Source: Phyto melanocephala
Lineage: Eukaryota > Arthropoda > Insecta > Diptera > Rhinophoridae
DNA length: 64,000 bases
Direction: 5' to 3'
NCBI GenBank assembly: GCA_941918925.1
Contig: OW799237.1
Location: forward strand, 71,975,626-72,039,625
In this document: positions 1 through 11,434 of the stretch, piece after piece
Numbering within the stretch: the stretch's first letter is position 1
Layout of the letters: every line of letters begins with the position of its first letter
Notes under the pieces: model-generated
Seen by the model: the letters and a program-made list of their open reading frames with translations, nothing else
The model's database searches: none
What the model was told of the DNA's origin: nothing
Position numbers and translations under genes: made by a program

Positions 1-206
1 AAAATTTAATATATAGGAAAAAGTTCGAATAAAATATAAATATATAATTATATAGATTTATGTTCTTTTTTAATTTCTTTATTTCTTTTAGTTAAAATTA
101 TAATTACTTATAATTCATTTTATTTAGAAAAATAAAGTACTTTTTCGGTTGCCCATAACATTTTCACTCTAACGGAGAAGATTCAAAAAGTACCATTAAA
201 ATTTGA

Positions 207-1080
207 AACAAGTAAGAGCGCTATATTCGGCCGTGCCGAATCTTATATACCCTTCTCACCGTGTAGTCATGCAATAACAGTAGTTTGTATCACCATTCCA
301 TATGATATACGTACATACATATAAAAACCATACATATATAAAAACATCCACATTGTAAAATTATAAATTTACGTATGTATGTTAAAAAAAAAAATAAAAA
401 AAAATTAAAAAAAAAATTAAAAAAAAAATTTAAAAAAAAAATTAAAAAAAAATTTAAAAAAAAAAGTTAAAAAAAAATTTTAAAAAATAATTAAAATAAA
501 TATAATAAATATGAAACAAAAAAAAATATTTAAAAAAAAAATAATTAAAAAAAAAATAATAAAAATATAAATAATATATTAAATAAAAAATAAAAAAAAA
601 TAAAAAAAAATTAAAAAAAAAATTTAAAAAAAATAAAAAAAATTTTTTTTTGCTCAGCTGGGATTCAATGCCACGTTTTCTCTAACCAGTATACACGTTT
701 GTATGTATGTATGTTGTTGTTGTAATGTTGTTTTTGTGAAAAAAAATCGAGGTGGTCGTGGGTTTTTGCTCATATCTCAGTTGTTTATGTACTGATGTTT
801 CTGATTTTCAATACCGATCTACTCCCGAATATTTCTGATATTTTAATACCTCACCCGAGTCCACGCGATGTCGGGGGGCTTCCAAAAGTTGATTTCAACA
901 TACACACGGACAGACGGTCAGACGGACAGACTGACAGACTGACAGGGCTTAATCGACTCCCCTATTCATAAGCTTTCAGAAAATATATACTTTATGGGGT
1001 CGGAAATCAAAATTGTAGAAATTTCACACGGAATGACAAACCTATATATACCCTTTTTCACTGTGTGAAGGGTATAAAAA
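207..1080 (+). repeat. Mini-me/DINE-like family A copy 1
   Basis: Full-length copy. It starts AACAAGTAAGAGCGCTATATTC with the hairpin ATTCGGC-CGT-GCCGAAT and a subterminal TATACCC. An A-rich middle (about 380-650) and a GTTGTTGTTGTAATGTTG stretch follow. GTCY-like repeats (about 908-942) precede the dipteran core TATACTTTATGGGGTCGG. The copy ends CTTTTTCACTGTGTGAAGGG and TATAA. The shared core and GTCY repeats are the known hallmarks of mini-me/DINE-1 (Helitron/Helentron-related, non-coding) elements. The copy interrupts a repeat shared with about 53300. Confidence 0.85.
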
Positions 1081-1476
1081 CTGAAATCAATTGTTTTTTC
1101 TTTAATTTTTATTTAAATTTCAGTTTGTTGTAAATTTACAAAACACTTCTCTGATTGTATGTGCATTTATTTTAACATTCATGGTGCTTTAATTAAAATT
1201 GTTGCTGCTTCTATCTGTATACGTGTTATGTGCAATATGCGGATACACGTACACAAACCCATTTATGTGTTTATCAAACAGGACATAATTATTGTGTTGC
1301 TGTTTGCTTGCAATGTTCTAACAATGATTTCCTTTGTTTAACATAATTAATGAAAAAAAACGTTGTTTCGTACTTCTATTTACATCAATAATAATAATAG
1401 TGATTGCAACTTTTTGTTTTAATTTTTTTTATTCTCATAAAAACTTACAAACAATCAACTACTGCCACCAATAAAA

Positions 1477-2266
1477 AACAAGTAAGAGCGCTATATTCGG
1501 CCGTGCCGAATCTTATATACCCTTCACAACGTGTAGTCATGCAATAACAGTGGTTTGTGTCACCATTCATCCCATATGAAATACGTACATACATATAAAA
1601 ACATACATATATAAAAACGTCCAATTGTAAAATTAAAAATTCACGTATGTATGTTAAAAAAAAACAAAAAAAAAAATTTTTTAAAAATTTAAAAAAAAAT
1701 TATTATGTATATAATATATATAAAACAAAAAATAAAAAAAAAATTACACAAAAAAATAATAAAAAATAATAATAAAAATATAAATAATATATTAAATAAA
1801 AAATAAAAAAAAAAAATAAAAAAAAAATTAAAAAAAAAAATTTTTTGGCTCAGCTGGGATTCGATGCCACGTTTTCTCTAACCAGTATACACGTTTGTAT
1901 GTATGTATGTTGTTGTTGTAATGTTGTTTTTGTGAAAAACAAATCGAGGTGGTCGTGGGTTTTTGCTCATATCTCAGTTGTTTATGTACCGATGTTTCTG
2001 ATTTTCAATACCGATTTACTCCCAAATATTTCTGATATTTTAATACATTACCCGGGTCCAACCTATGTCGGGGGGCTTCAAAAAGTTGATTTCAACATAC
2101 ACACGGACAGACGGTCAGACGGACAGACTGACAGAGCTTAATCGACTCCCCTATTCATAAGCTTTCAGAAAATATATACTTTATGGGGTCGGAAATGAAA
2201 ATTGTGGAAATTTCACACGGAATGACAAACCTATATATACCCTTTTTCACTGTGTGAAGGGTATAA
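1477..2266 (+). repeat. Mini-me family A copy 2
   Basis: Full-length, same order of blocks as copy 1: hairpin end at 1477-1520, A-rich centre 1645-1845, GTCY repeats about 2105-2140, core at 2176-2195, and end CCCTTTTTCACTGTGTGAAG. The 98-codon frame from 1845 begins at TTG and recurs in other copies only because the copies are similar. Confidence 0.85.
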
Positions 2267-3198
2267 TTACGACATAAAGACCAACATACATATGTACAAG
2301 ATTTACAGAGAAAAAAAATTATATATTTACAAACTGGCATCCAAACAGACGGATGGACGGACAAAGGGAAAAACTAAATAATAACAATAAGACGTTATAA
2401 AGTATATGTTTTATCATTAACATCTAAAAACAACTTAACATATTCATGTTTGTGTTTTTCCTTGTCTACTTGTTGTCATTGTATTGTTGCAGTATATTTC
2501 TTGTATATAAATATTCCCTCAAAACACATTGTCTACATCTTTATCTTATATTTATTATATCATTTTTTGTTTCATATTGTTTCTAGCATAAGAAATCGTA
2601 CAAACACACACAAACAGAGAACACCCAAAACATATTCAAATTTAATTCATGGCGCCAATGTTAAATCAATACGATTACAGTTACTTAACAGGTACCCCTT
2701 AGATTTAAATCGTATAACAGTAGTGAGATGTTTGTTATGTTATAACTCCTAGGAGAGAGCAAAATAAAGTGAGAGTAAACAACTGTTACTTCTGTAACGG
2801 CTGACATTATTCTATCATGTTATATATTTTGCAAATATTTTCTATATCACTGTTAAAAGCTGGTTAACATTTTCGAATATGCTAACATTGAAATTGAGAT
2901 TTTGTAACAGTGATTTTTAAAATTTATACGTTACAAAGAAAAACAAGCGCATGGTTTTATGTTTCTATTTAAAAGGAATTTAAATTTTTGCAATCAAATT
3001 ATAAAAAGGAAAATATGAAAATGGATTAATATTTCATCTACTTACAATGTATGCCGTTCCTCTTTAATTTTCTTTTGTCTTTGCCTGCCGTCTTAAATGG
3101 CTTGTATAGAAACTAGCAAGTAGAAAGGTCCTTACTTTAAACTTAGTTAAAACGTAATATCAAATGTATTAATATAATGAAGCATTTAAAACTGTTTT
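2267..3198. other. AT-rich spacer, no gene recognised
   Basis: No convincing coding capacity. The frame at 2450-2752 has low-complexity composition and no recognisable motifs. The stretch CAAGTAGAAAGGTCCTTACT at 3108-3127 matches one end of the MITE-like element at 62171. Confidence 0.5.
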
Positions 3199-3973
3199 TA
3201 TACCCTTCACACAGTGAAAAAGGATATATATAGGTTTGTCATTCCGTGTGAAATTTCTACAATTTTAATTTCCGACCCATAAAGTGTATATTTTCTGAAA
3301 GCTTATGAATAGGGAAGTCGATTAAGCCCTGTCAGTCTGTCCGTCTGTCTATGTGTATGTTGAAATCAACTTTTTGAAGCCCCCCCGACATTGCTTGGAC
3401 CCGGGCGAGGTATTAAAATATCAGAAATATTCGGGAGTAGATCAGTATTGAAAATCAGAAACATCGGTGTATAAACAACTGAGATATGAGCAAAAACCCA
3501 CGACCACCTCGATTTTTTTTTTCACAAAAACAACATTACAACATACATACATACAAACGTGTATACTGGTTAGAGAAAACGTGGCATCGATCCCAGCTGA
3601 GCCAAAAAAAAATTTTTTTATTTTTTTTTTATTTTTTATTTAATATATTATTTATATTTTTATTATTATTTTTTTTTTTTTTTTGTTTTATATTTATTAT
3701 ATATACTTTAATTATTTTTTTAATTTTTTTTTTTATATTTTTTTTTAAATTTTTTTTTAATTTTTTTAATTTTTTTTTTATTTTTTTTAACATACATACG
3801 TAAATATATAATTTTACAATGGGATGTTTTTATATATGTATGCATGTTTTTAATATGTATGCACGTATTTCATATGGGATGAATGGTGATACAAACTACT
3901 GTTATTGCATGACTACTCGTTGTGAAGGGTATATAAGATTCGGCACGGCCGAATATAGCGCTCTTACTTGTTT
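3199..3973 (-). repeat. Mini-me family A copy 3
   Basis: Inverted full-length copy. It starts TATACCCTTCACACAGTG and ends with the hairpin GGCACGGCCGAATATAGCGC and CTCTTACTTGTTTTT. The T-rich centre spans 3605-3790. Confidence 0.85.
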
Positions 3974-4411
3974 TTTTATACTATTGCATTAAATATGTAT
4001 GTTGCGGTGTATTTGCGTAAAGTGTTTTGGAATCACTGAAAAAATTATTTTCTTGAAAAACTTTTTATTTGTGACCATTGTAGCTTTGTCATTCCGTTTC
4101 TATCTTTTAGAACATTCTGTACTGATTTTTTTATAAGCAGTATAAGAATGTATTGCTATTGAAATCCAGAACAATCGGTTTCTGAAATATAAGCGAATAA
4201 ACTCGACTGCTTCTGTTTTTTCTCACATTTTTACCACAAATATTAACAATTTTTACACACGTTTGTTACTATTTCTAAATAGAAATGCTTCTAGGACTAT
4301 TCGTAAAAACAATAATCGATCTTTTAGCTTCTAGATAACCGATAGAGCTAGTATGGGTATCATGCCAGCAGAATAAAGTACACTATTAAATATCGTACAA
4401 TAAAATTATAT
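3974..4411. other. AT-rich spacer
   Basis: No open frame, RNA gene or repeat recognised. Confidence 0.5.
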
Positions 4412-5184
4412 ATGGGCAATTCCATGTCACCGTACGTGACATTTGTACTCCTATAAAGTGGAATAATTTTTGCAAAAGTAGGAGTAACTGAAACAAAATA
4501 AGATCTTTATGTTCCATTCAGAGGGTACTTTATTTAAAAAAAAACAATTCTATTCGAATAATGGTTGCCTAAAATATCGAGCAAAATTAGAGTATATCGT
4601 ACGTGACATAAAACAGACGTGATTTTGAGTGTATATATGGAAATATGAAAAAATCTGCGAATCTTGGGAGGTATTTTTTATTTTTTTAATTTCTTACACT
4701 AAACCAAATAGTTTTCATTTAAAATCAATCATACTGAATTGAAAACAATCTTTAAATAATTTCATAATAAAAATAATTTAATATCGTACGTGACAGACTT
4801 TTTCTCTTATAATATTCTTAGGTATATATGTTAAGAAAAAAAGTCAAATTCCAAATTAGGTGCTAAGTTTTAACTGTCATCTTAGCCTACTACAAATTAG
4901 TTAAATTCTAACTTTTTCCCTTAATGAATATGCAGTTTGAGAGACATTTATAAAGTGCTTGTCATAATATGAAAACGTATTAAGTTTTTTTTATCTTTGG
5001 AATGGACTAGACATTTTACCAAAATATAATCAGATTAAACTCTTTTTATTGCTCTTAAAATAATTAAATAAGCTCTAAATACCTGCGCATAGTACAATTG
5101 GAGTGTTTTTTATCATTAAACCTTTATTGAGAGTTTTTGTTTTTACAGTCATGGTTGACATATTCATCGAATTGCCCATATTGA
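4412..5184. mobile_element. Unclassified terminal-inverted-repeat element
   Basis: The left end has ATATGGGCAATTCCATGTCA. The right end read on the other strand has ATATGGGCAATTCGATGAAT. About 16 of 17 bases agree. Three copies of CGTACGTGACA (about 4430, 4607 and 4788), spaced roughly 180 bases apart, lie inside. No transposase is encoded, so if mobile it is non-autonomous. The superfamily is not assignable, and no clear target duplication was found. Confidence 0.5.
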
Positions 5185-5214
5185 AAAAATCTAGTATTTA
5201 AAAATTTAGCTCAT

Positions 5215-5830
5215 TTAACTTTCAATTTGAAAGGGCTTAAATAGTAGAATGTAGTAAATTATGAAAAAGTTAAAATCCAAGATGGCGGATATATGGTTCA
5301 AATAAGTAATTACGAGATTATCCTTTGGAACCCGGGTAATATATGTATCAAATGAGAAGCCTTGACCATTAAAATACAGTGAACTATTGAAAAATTCTGA
5401 ATTCAAGATGGCGTCCAGAACAAAATGGTGGATATATTTTTTCTTAACCTCTACGATAATTTGTTTTTAAATAAAAGGACAAGCAGAATACAATACACTA
5501 AAAAAATATAAAAACTATAATGTCCGCCACTTCAAAATGGCGTACAATAAGTTGATATATGAGTCAAATGTAGTATTTAAAAATATACCCCCTTCAAGGC
5601 CATACATATGGGTTTTGAATGAAAGGACTTTACCATTAGAATACAGTAAACTATATAACCGATGGAAAAGGTTAAAATCTGATAAAATGGCGTCCGAGAC
5701 AAAATGGCGTAAAATTGTCATCTTCATAACCCCTTCAATATTTGTTTCATATAAAAGTGCTTGACAAACAGAATAGTGAACAATGAAATAAATTAAATTA
5801 AAGATGGCGTCGGAAATAATAAAGCAAAAT
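5215..5830. repeat. Degenerate tandem array with GATGGCG motifs, about 125-bp period
   Basis: AAGATGGCG or AAAATGGCG recurs near 5278, 5406, 5535, 5686 and 5801, each preceded by an ACAGTRAACTAT-like block. Related single units occur in inverted orientation at 42130-42480 and 51390-51590, and more weakly at 50230-50300 (GTCAAGCCC...TTTGATACC type). The open frames at 5215-5764 on both strands are shadows of the array. Confidence 0.65.
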
Positions 5831-6158
5831 GGTGTATTATGTTAAGTCTTGACTCTAGGCTATGCTACGATGAAGTCATGATGTAAATGATGGTAAACTT
5901 CGACACAAAACCTATACCGTCAATGTATCAAAAGACAATTTTAATGACTGATTTTTTACATTCTTTGAAATTTTGAACATAAAAATGTACTAAATAAATA
6001 TTAATAAAAATTTTGCAACAAAAAACAAAAAAAAGGTTTTACGTGTTAAAAAGCGAAACCCGGGTTTTTAAAATTGAGATTTTTCATACTTTATGAAAAT
6101 GTGCTTTTCTTAAATGTCAAATATTTGATTGCACTAGTCGCAGAAAGGTAATATATAG

Positions 6159-6915
6159 GGTGTTTCTTTAACTGCATGAGAAATATTGATATCGATAACT
6201 ATGGTTTAACAGCTGAAAATGTTGTTTCTGTTCACTAAGGCTTGCCAAGTCATCACAGATCATTTAACGCCAGAACAAAGGTTTAAAATTATGTAAATTT
6301 ACTTTGAATAAAATCTTTTCGCGAAGTTTATAGATCATTTCGTCTTTTCTTCGTGTTAAGTGATGAATTTATATCTAGTTAAATGGCTACTTCAATAATC
6401 AAAATTGCCATATTTGGAACGAACACAATTCTCAAGCCGTCAACGAATCTTAGTTATATCTATAAAAATTGACTGTTTGATGCGGTACACTCTGGTCTCT
6501 TATTCCTTTGAAATGAGCAATAAGCTGCCGTTACGGTGAATGCCAAGCGCTGTCGAGCTATGCTAACTGAATTTTGGTCTTCAAAAATTTTAAAGCTAAG
6601 CAGCTTGCCATACAGCGCGTTTAAAAATCGATATATTGCAAATTAAATTTGGTGACAACTTTATTTAAGGAAGTGGTCCTGTTCACTGCCCCCCTTTTCA
6701 TGTGACATACTGGCTCTAGATTATATTTTATGAGGCTATGTTAAGTCGCAGGCCTATGCCGATAAACCAGCAACTTTTGATGCATTAGAACTCAATATTT
6801 AATCCACCGTTGACGCCATACGGCCAGATTTATTGGAAAAAGATATCAAAATTTGACTGAACTTGTAGCTACGGTGGACATTTGCCAAAATTTATATATA
6901 AATAGAAAATAAATG
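6159..6915 (+). pseudogene. Degraded DD41D-type mariner-like transposase
   Basis: Begins with a mariner-like end (GGGTGTTTCTTTAACTGCATG). In broken frames it reads LTPEQRFKI near 6258, a VNAKRCRAMLTEFW block near 6540, and YADKPATFDALELNI near 6755. These match the N-terminus, the VNGxRYRAML segment and the VYxNKPxTIxALxxNI segment of the family. Stops and frameshifts are frequent. The right terminus was not found. Confidence 0.65.
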
Positions 6916-8441
6916 TCATAAAATATCCACCAGATTATAATAAAAAAAATTCCATTCCAGCAATATTTCTGTCTTGTATTATCATTTAAAGTTGTTATGC
7001 AGCTAAAAAAACAACACCTTATATAATTCAAAATTGTTAAATATGCTGTGAAATTTAATCCACTCCAGTAACTACAAACTATTGGCTTATATTTGTACAA
7101 CAAATGAAACGTTTTTGTATTTTTATTTTAAGTAATTTTACACAAATTAAAACATTAAGTGACATCTGCGTTCATCAGTGTTTTTTTTTTTTGATTCTAT
7201 ACTTACATGAAAGTAGTTGGCCCCTGTAAATACTTCTATTAACATTACTGAAATAATAATACTATTTAATAACACTACAAGAGAGTTTATAGAGCAACAC
7301 AGTGGTAACATTAAATGTTTCTATTAACATTTTCTAGCATGCTTTATTTTTACACAAGTAATTCTCTCAAAAAAGTTGCAAAATGTGTAATGCCCAATGC
7401 TCATTTCTCTCTAAATTCATCAGAAATTTACTCTTAAAATACTCTTAATTCTTAATGTTAACCTCCCTAGGGGTATGTAATAAAGTTTGTACGTTCAAAT
7501 ATAAATGCGAGTATGAATGTGTTTCTGTGCAAAAACCTCGTTATCCTTTACTAGAACTAAGCCGAAGGTGTAAATTTGCAAAACTAAAGAGAAATAAAAA
7601 AACAAAAGAAGTTACACTAAAATAAAAGACGAAAAATGGGTAAACACAATATGTCGGTCGTTGCTTTTTGTCGTACATACATACATACATACATACATAT
7701 GTACATTCGTTGTCAATTTGTTTTTAGTTTTTTTCGGGTTTTGCTCGTTTGTTCGTTTATCTCTTTTAGCTGGGTAGTGTTTTTATGTGTTTGTGTTCTC
7801 CATAAAAAGTATTTAACCTTCAGTCATTCATTCATACGACTAGTCGTTTGTTTGGTTTCAGTTATTTGTGTAATGTTAACCTCTTCAAGGATAATGCTGA
7901 CACTAACACATGAATATGTATGTGGCTTTGTTTGTTTGTCGGTTAGTTGGTCTCTTGTTAATATTTTGTAGTTTGGATTTTCTTTTTTTTTAATTTTTTT
8001 TATCTTAAAAAAATTGTAAATGTTTTACGTGCATTTTTAAGTGTAAATGCTTTCCTTACATGTGTCATGTGCCACCACGTTTACCTCATGACTTGAACTT
8101 AACTTGTGCAAACACAATATTAAGAATGTTAGTTAGACGTATGTATGTATGTTGTTAAGTACTTGTGTGTAATGGATATTTTAAAAGACTTAATACATCC
8201 TAAATTGGCCAAATCTCAACATACTAAATTAGAAAACGTACACAAATGCTTTGGTTTCTACACTTCTATATAAAAGTTTACTTATTTTAATTCTGGTAAA
8301 AAAGACAAATTTTAAGAAAGAAAAAGGATTATCCATAGCACACACATAGACCATTAAGTGTTTTAAATGAGTATTTTCTTTTATATATTTTCAGCTTTTA
8401 CTTTTGTAAATAGCACAAGAAATAACAATATCGTATAAGTA
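6916..8441. other. AT-rich sequence without recognised genes
   Basis: The frame at 7636-7971 encodes a low-complexity hydrophobic string from T-rich sequence and a CATA microsatellite (7675-7699). There are no splice signals or domain to support a gene. Confidence 0.5.
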
Positions 8442-9288
8442 CAGGGTGGACCAAAAGTCTCGCCTGCGTGTAAAAATTGAATAACTTTTTTGTTTATTAT
8501 TATTTTTTATTAATTTTTTTTTTAATTATAATATTATCTTTGTATGACCTAAATTTTAATTATGAAAAATAATGTCAGAGAGATGACCACCATTTTCATC
8601 GATGCACAATTGGGCTCTTAAACAGGCGTTTTGCATAACTGCACGCAAGGTTTCAGGCTCTATTGCCCTGATCTCAGCTTCAATGTTGTTCTTTAGCTGC
8701 TCTATAGTTTGAGGCTTGTTTACATACACTCGTTCTTTGAGATAACCCCATAGAAAATAATCAGGGGCAGTTAAATCCGGTGAACGTGCTGGCCAATTAA
8801 ATTCTGAATTTTTCGAGATAATTCGGTCGTCAAAAATTTCATTTAAAAGCGTCATTGTGGCACGGGCCGTGTGTGCTGTTGCTCCATCCTGCTGAAACCA
8901 CTTGTTGGCTGCCTCAGGGCGTACAAAATTATTAAGCATAGCGCGATATCAGCCCCCATTCACCGTTGCTGTATTACCAACTTCATCCTCGAAGAAGTAG
9001 GGCCCTATAACTCTTTCTGATGGCGCTGGTGAACAACTCTGACACTGCACCTTGTTGTCGGAACCGTGCAATTAAACGATTAATTGTGGTTTGGTTAGGT
9101 GCATTTCTGGTGTTGAAATAATTTCGATATGCTCGTTGCGTCAGTAAAATTAAGCGCCCATTGGAAAAGTAAAATTCTACCACTTTCGTTCGTTGCTCAG
9201 TCGTTAAATTTTGCATGGTGGTGTAACACGAATCGATGAAAAAAATCTGAAAAAAAAAATAAAAAGGCGTGACTTTTGGTCCACCCTG
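8442..9288 (-). mobile_element. Internally deleted DD41D (rosa-type) mariner-like element
   Basis: An 847-bp element with terminal repeats CAGGGTGGACCAAAAGTC at both ends, flanked by TA (8440-8441 and 9289-9290). On the minus strand the transposase starts at about 9216 (MQNLTTEQRTKVVEFYFSNG) and runs into a large deletion near 8985. It resumes with the VGNTATVNGG block, has a TGA in frame, then continues RAMLNNF, WFQQDGATAHTARAT, WPARSPDLTAPDYFLWGYLK and GGHLSDIIFHN to 8556. There are 41 residues between the Asp of QQD and the Asp of APD, the DD41D spacing of the rosa group known from Ceratitis. The first catalytic Asp lies in the deleted part, so the element cannot be autonomous. Confidence 0.88.
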
Positions 9289-9802
9289 TATTAACAAACA
9301 TTAATCATACGCTTAAATTACACGTTCTTATGTAATTCGAATTAAATAGAATTCCTACAAACATTCTACCGGTGGAAAATTATTTAAAAATGTTGGTAAA
9401 AATAACAAAAAAAAAATTTGTTTTTTGGTTACCGAACACTTTTCTATCAGTTTTCTTATCTTTAACTTAAAATTTGTCTACAAATAAAAAATCATTTATC
9501 TAATTCTCTTAAAGCATTATAGTCCTTAAGCTTTTGTGTATTTACACAAACAATTTTTCAGATTAAAAAATAAGCAATAAATTGTATAAAGAGTTACAAA
9601 CTAAAACAATAACCAAGAACATTTTTCTGGAAACAGATTCTAATAAAAACAAATCACTAAAATTGGCAGTGGCTTTAGAGTGCGAAACTAATCTCAATAT
9701 TAAAATTTTTTATCATAATATATTTTATGTTTTTAAAAACATTGTTATATGTTAAGGAGTAAGATCGAAAAAGTCTTAACACACGTGTAGCGTCTTAAAT
9801 TT
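9289..9802. other. AT-rich spacer
   Basis: No gene or repeat recognised. Confidence 0.5.
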
Positions 9803-10166
9803 GTAAACCCTTCACACGAGACTGTAAAAATTTTTCATTTCGTTTGTAATCTCTGCAATATTTATTTTAGACCCTATAAAGCAGCAGTCACAAACTACTT
9901 TCTTTTGGGGTTCGTTTTATTTTAAATCACGTGCGTCGCGGTCCGGAAGGTAATAAACTGAACTATTTAAATAATATGTTTAGATACTGTATCAATGGAC
10001 AAATAAAACGAATGGGTTTCGGTGCATTATTTGAGTAAATAATAAACAAATGCTTTGAATAAAAAGCAGCAAGTACTAAATGTTTTTTTAATATTAATAA
10101 GAAAAATAATTTTTTTTTTGTTTTGGACTATCCATCTAAAGTTTGAAGTAAAGCTTGTGCAGGCTA

Positions 10167-11434
10167 AAGGATGAGATCAGTGAAACCTTAACACACATTT
10201 TTAATTCCACCTTTCTTCATGCACAAAAAATATAACTGTTGATGATCAAGTTTGCATTTAAAAACTTGTCAAATTATGTGTACAAAATAATAGCATAATC
10301 GGATTATTAGTTTGTTTGAAAATGGATTCCGAAGAAAAAGTGCGTGAAAAAATAATAACAATTTTTTTAAAAAATCCCAGTCGTACTTACAAATCTATTG
10401 CAAATGAGATAAAGGTGTCACGACAAACAGTTTCGCGTGTGATAAAAGTGTATAACGAACGTCGTAGTATTAAAAGGAAAGCTGGAAGTGGAGCTAAAAA
10501 AGGTATAACTGACCCACAGTTAGCTTCAAAGATTGTTAGTCTTCTAAACCAAAATCCCAACCTCTCAAACCGTAAAGCCGCCTTAAAAGCAAACTGTTCC
10601 GATTTTTTTGTAAGGAAGGTTAAAAGATATGAAGGCCTTAAGTCCTACAAGGTTCAGAAAGTGCCAGACAGAAATTCGAAGAAAAACTTGGATGCGAAAA
10701 GTCGTGCCAAAGAACTGCTTAGAAATTTTATCAACAAATTTGAGTGTTGTACTATGGATGATGAGACTTACGTTCTTGCCGACTTTTCTCAGCTCCCAGG
10801 GCGAACTTATTATGTGGCCGATGGAAGAGGTAATGTCGATGACCAATTTAAGTTCCAAAAAAAGACAGAGTTTCCAAAGAGTACTTAGTTTGGCAAGCTA
10901 TATGCACGTGCGGAGAAAGAAGCAGTAAATTTATTACTACTGGGACTATCAACACTGATATTTACATCAAGGAGTGCTTGCAGAAGAGGTTGCTTCCATT
11001 CATACGAAAACACAATAAGTCAACATATTTTTGGCCCGACCTAGCGTCGTGTCATTATAGTAAATCTGCAGCAGAATGGTATGAAACAAATAATATAGTG
11101 GTAGTGCCAAAAGAAGCAAATCCGCCTAATTGTCCAGAACTAAGGCCCATCGAACGTTACTGGGCTTTAGTTAGCTAATACTACTAAAATTTTTTCCCAG
11201 AAATGGTCTTATTCCAGCAATAAAGTTACTAAGGATACCATCAAAACCCTCATGGTCTCAATTCCGGAAAAGGTGAAACAGTTCATCAAAAAAAGCTGAA
11301 TTTTTACAAAAAGCATTAATATTTTAATTTACTGTTATTTTATTGTTAAACCACGCTATTTTCATTAAAATGGATTAATTCGTTTCAAAGTTATTGCGTT
11401 TTATTCGTGTTAGGGTTTTATCGATCTCATTCTT
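10167..11434 (+). mobile_element. ITmD37E-like (DD37E) element, copy 1
   Basis: A 1268-bp Tc1/mariner-superfamily element with terminal repeats AAGGATGAGATC (left) and GATCTCATTCTT (right), flanked by TA at 10165-10166 and 11435-11436. It is very similar over its whole length to copy 2 at 31825-33078. It carries about 40 bp in its 5' untranslated part that copy 2 lacks. It is inserted in a hAT element, which is itself inserted in a mini-me relict. Confidence 0.92.
10322..11299 (+). pseudogene. DD37E transposase, copy 1 (two lesions)
   Basis: The start is MDSEEKVREKI, also present in copy 2; an in-frame Met two codons upstream exists only here. N-terminal helix-turn-helix regions are visible (about residues 20-45, RTYKSIANEIKVSRQTVSRV, and 65-100). 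The first catalytic Asp lies in MDDETYV (about residue 147). The second is in FWPDLASCHY and the final Glu in LRPIERYW. There are 37 residues between the second Asp and the Glu, the DD37E signature of the ITmD37E lineage described in mosquitoes. Relative to copy 2, one base is missing at about 10879, which shifts the frame, and 29 bases are missing at about 11173, which removes part of the region after the catalytic Glu. The gene is therefore broken, although its catalytic residues are all still encoded. Confidence 0.88.

Noticed and set aside
1845..2141. 98-codon frame recurring in family A copies (also 36666-36965, 38051-38347, 55891-56187, 60024-60294)
   Set aside because: It opens at TTG and lies entirely in the non-coding mini-me body. 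It is lost whenever the A or T run length changes (copy at 207-1080). The similarity reflects repeat identity, not selection on a protein.
7675..7699. Repeated short units as a CRISPR-like array
   Set aside because: CATA microsatellite without spacers, in a eukaryotic sequence.
7636..7971. 111-codon plus-strand frame
   Set aside because: T-rich, low-complexity translation containing a CATA microsatellite. No domain, splice signal or family resemblance.
10583..10858. Minus-strand 91-codon frame inside DD37E copy 1 (also 32198-32473 in copy 2)
   Set aside because: Shadow of the transposase frame on the other strand.
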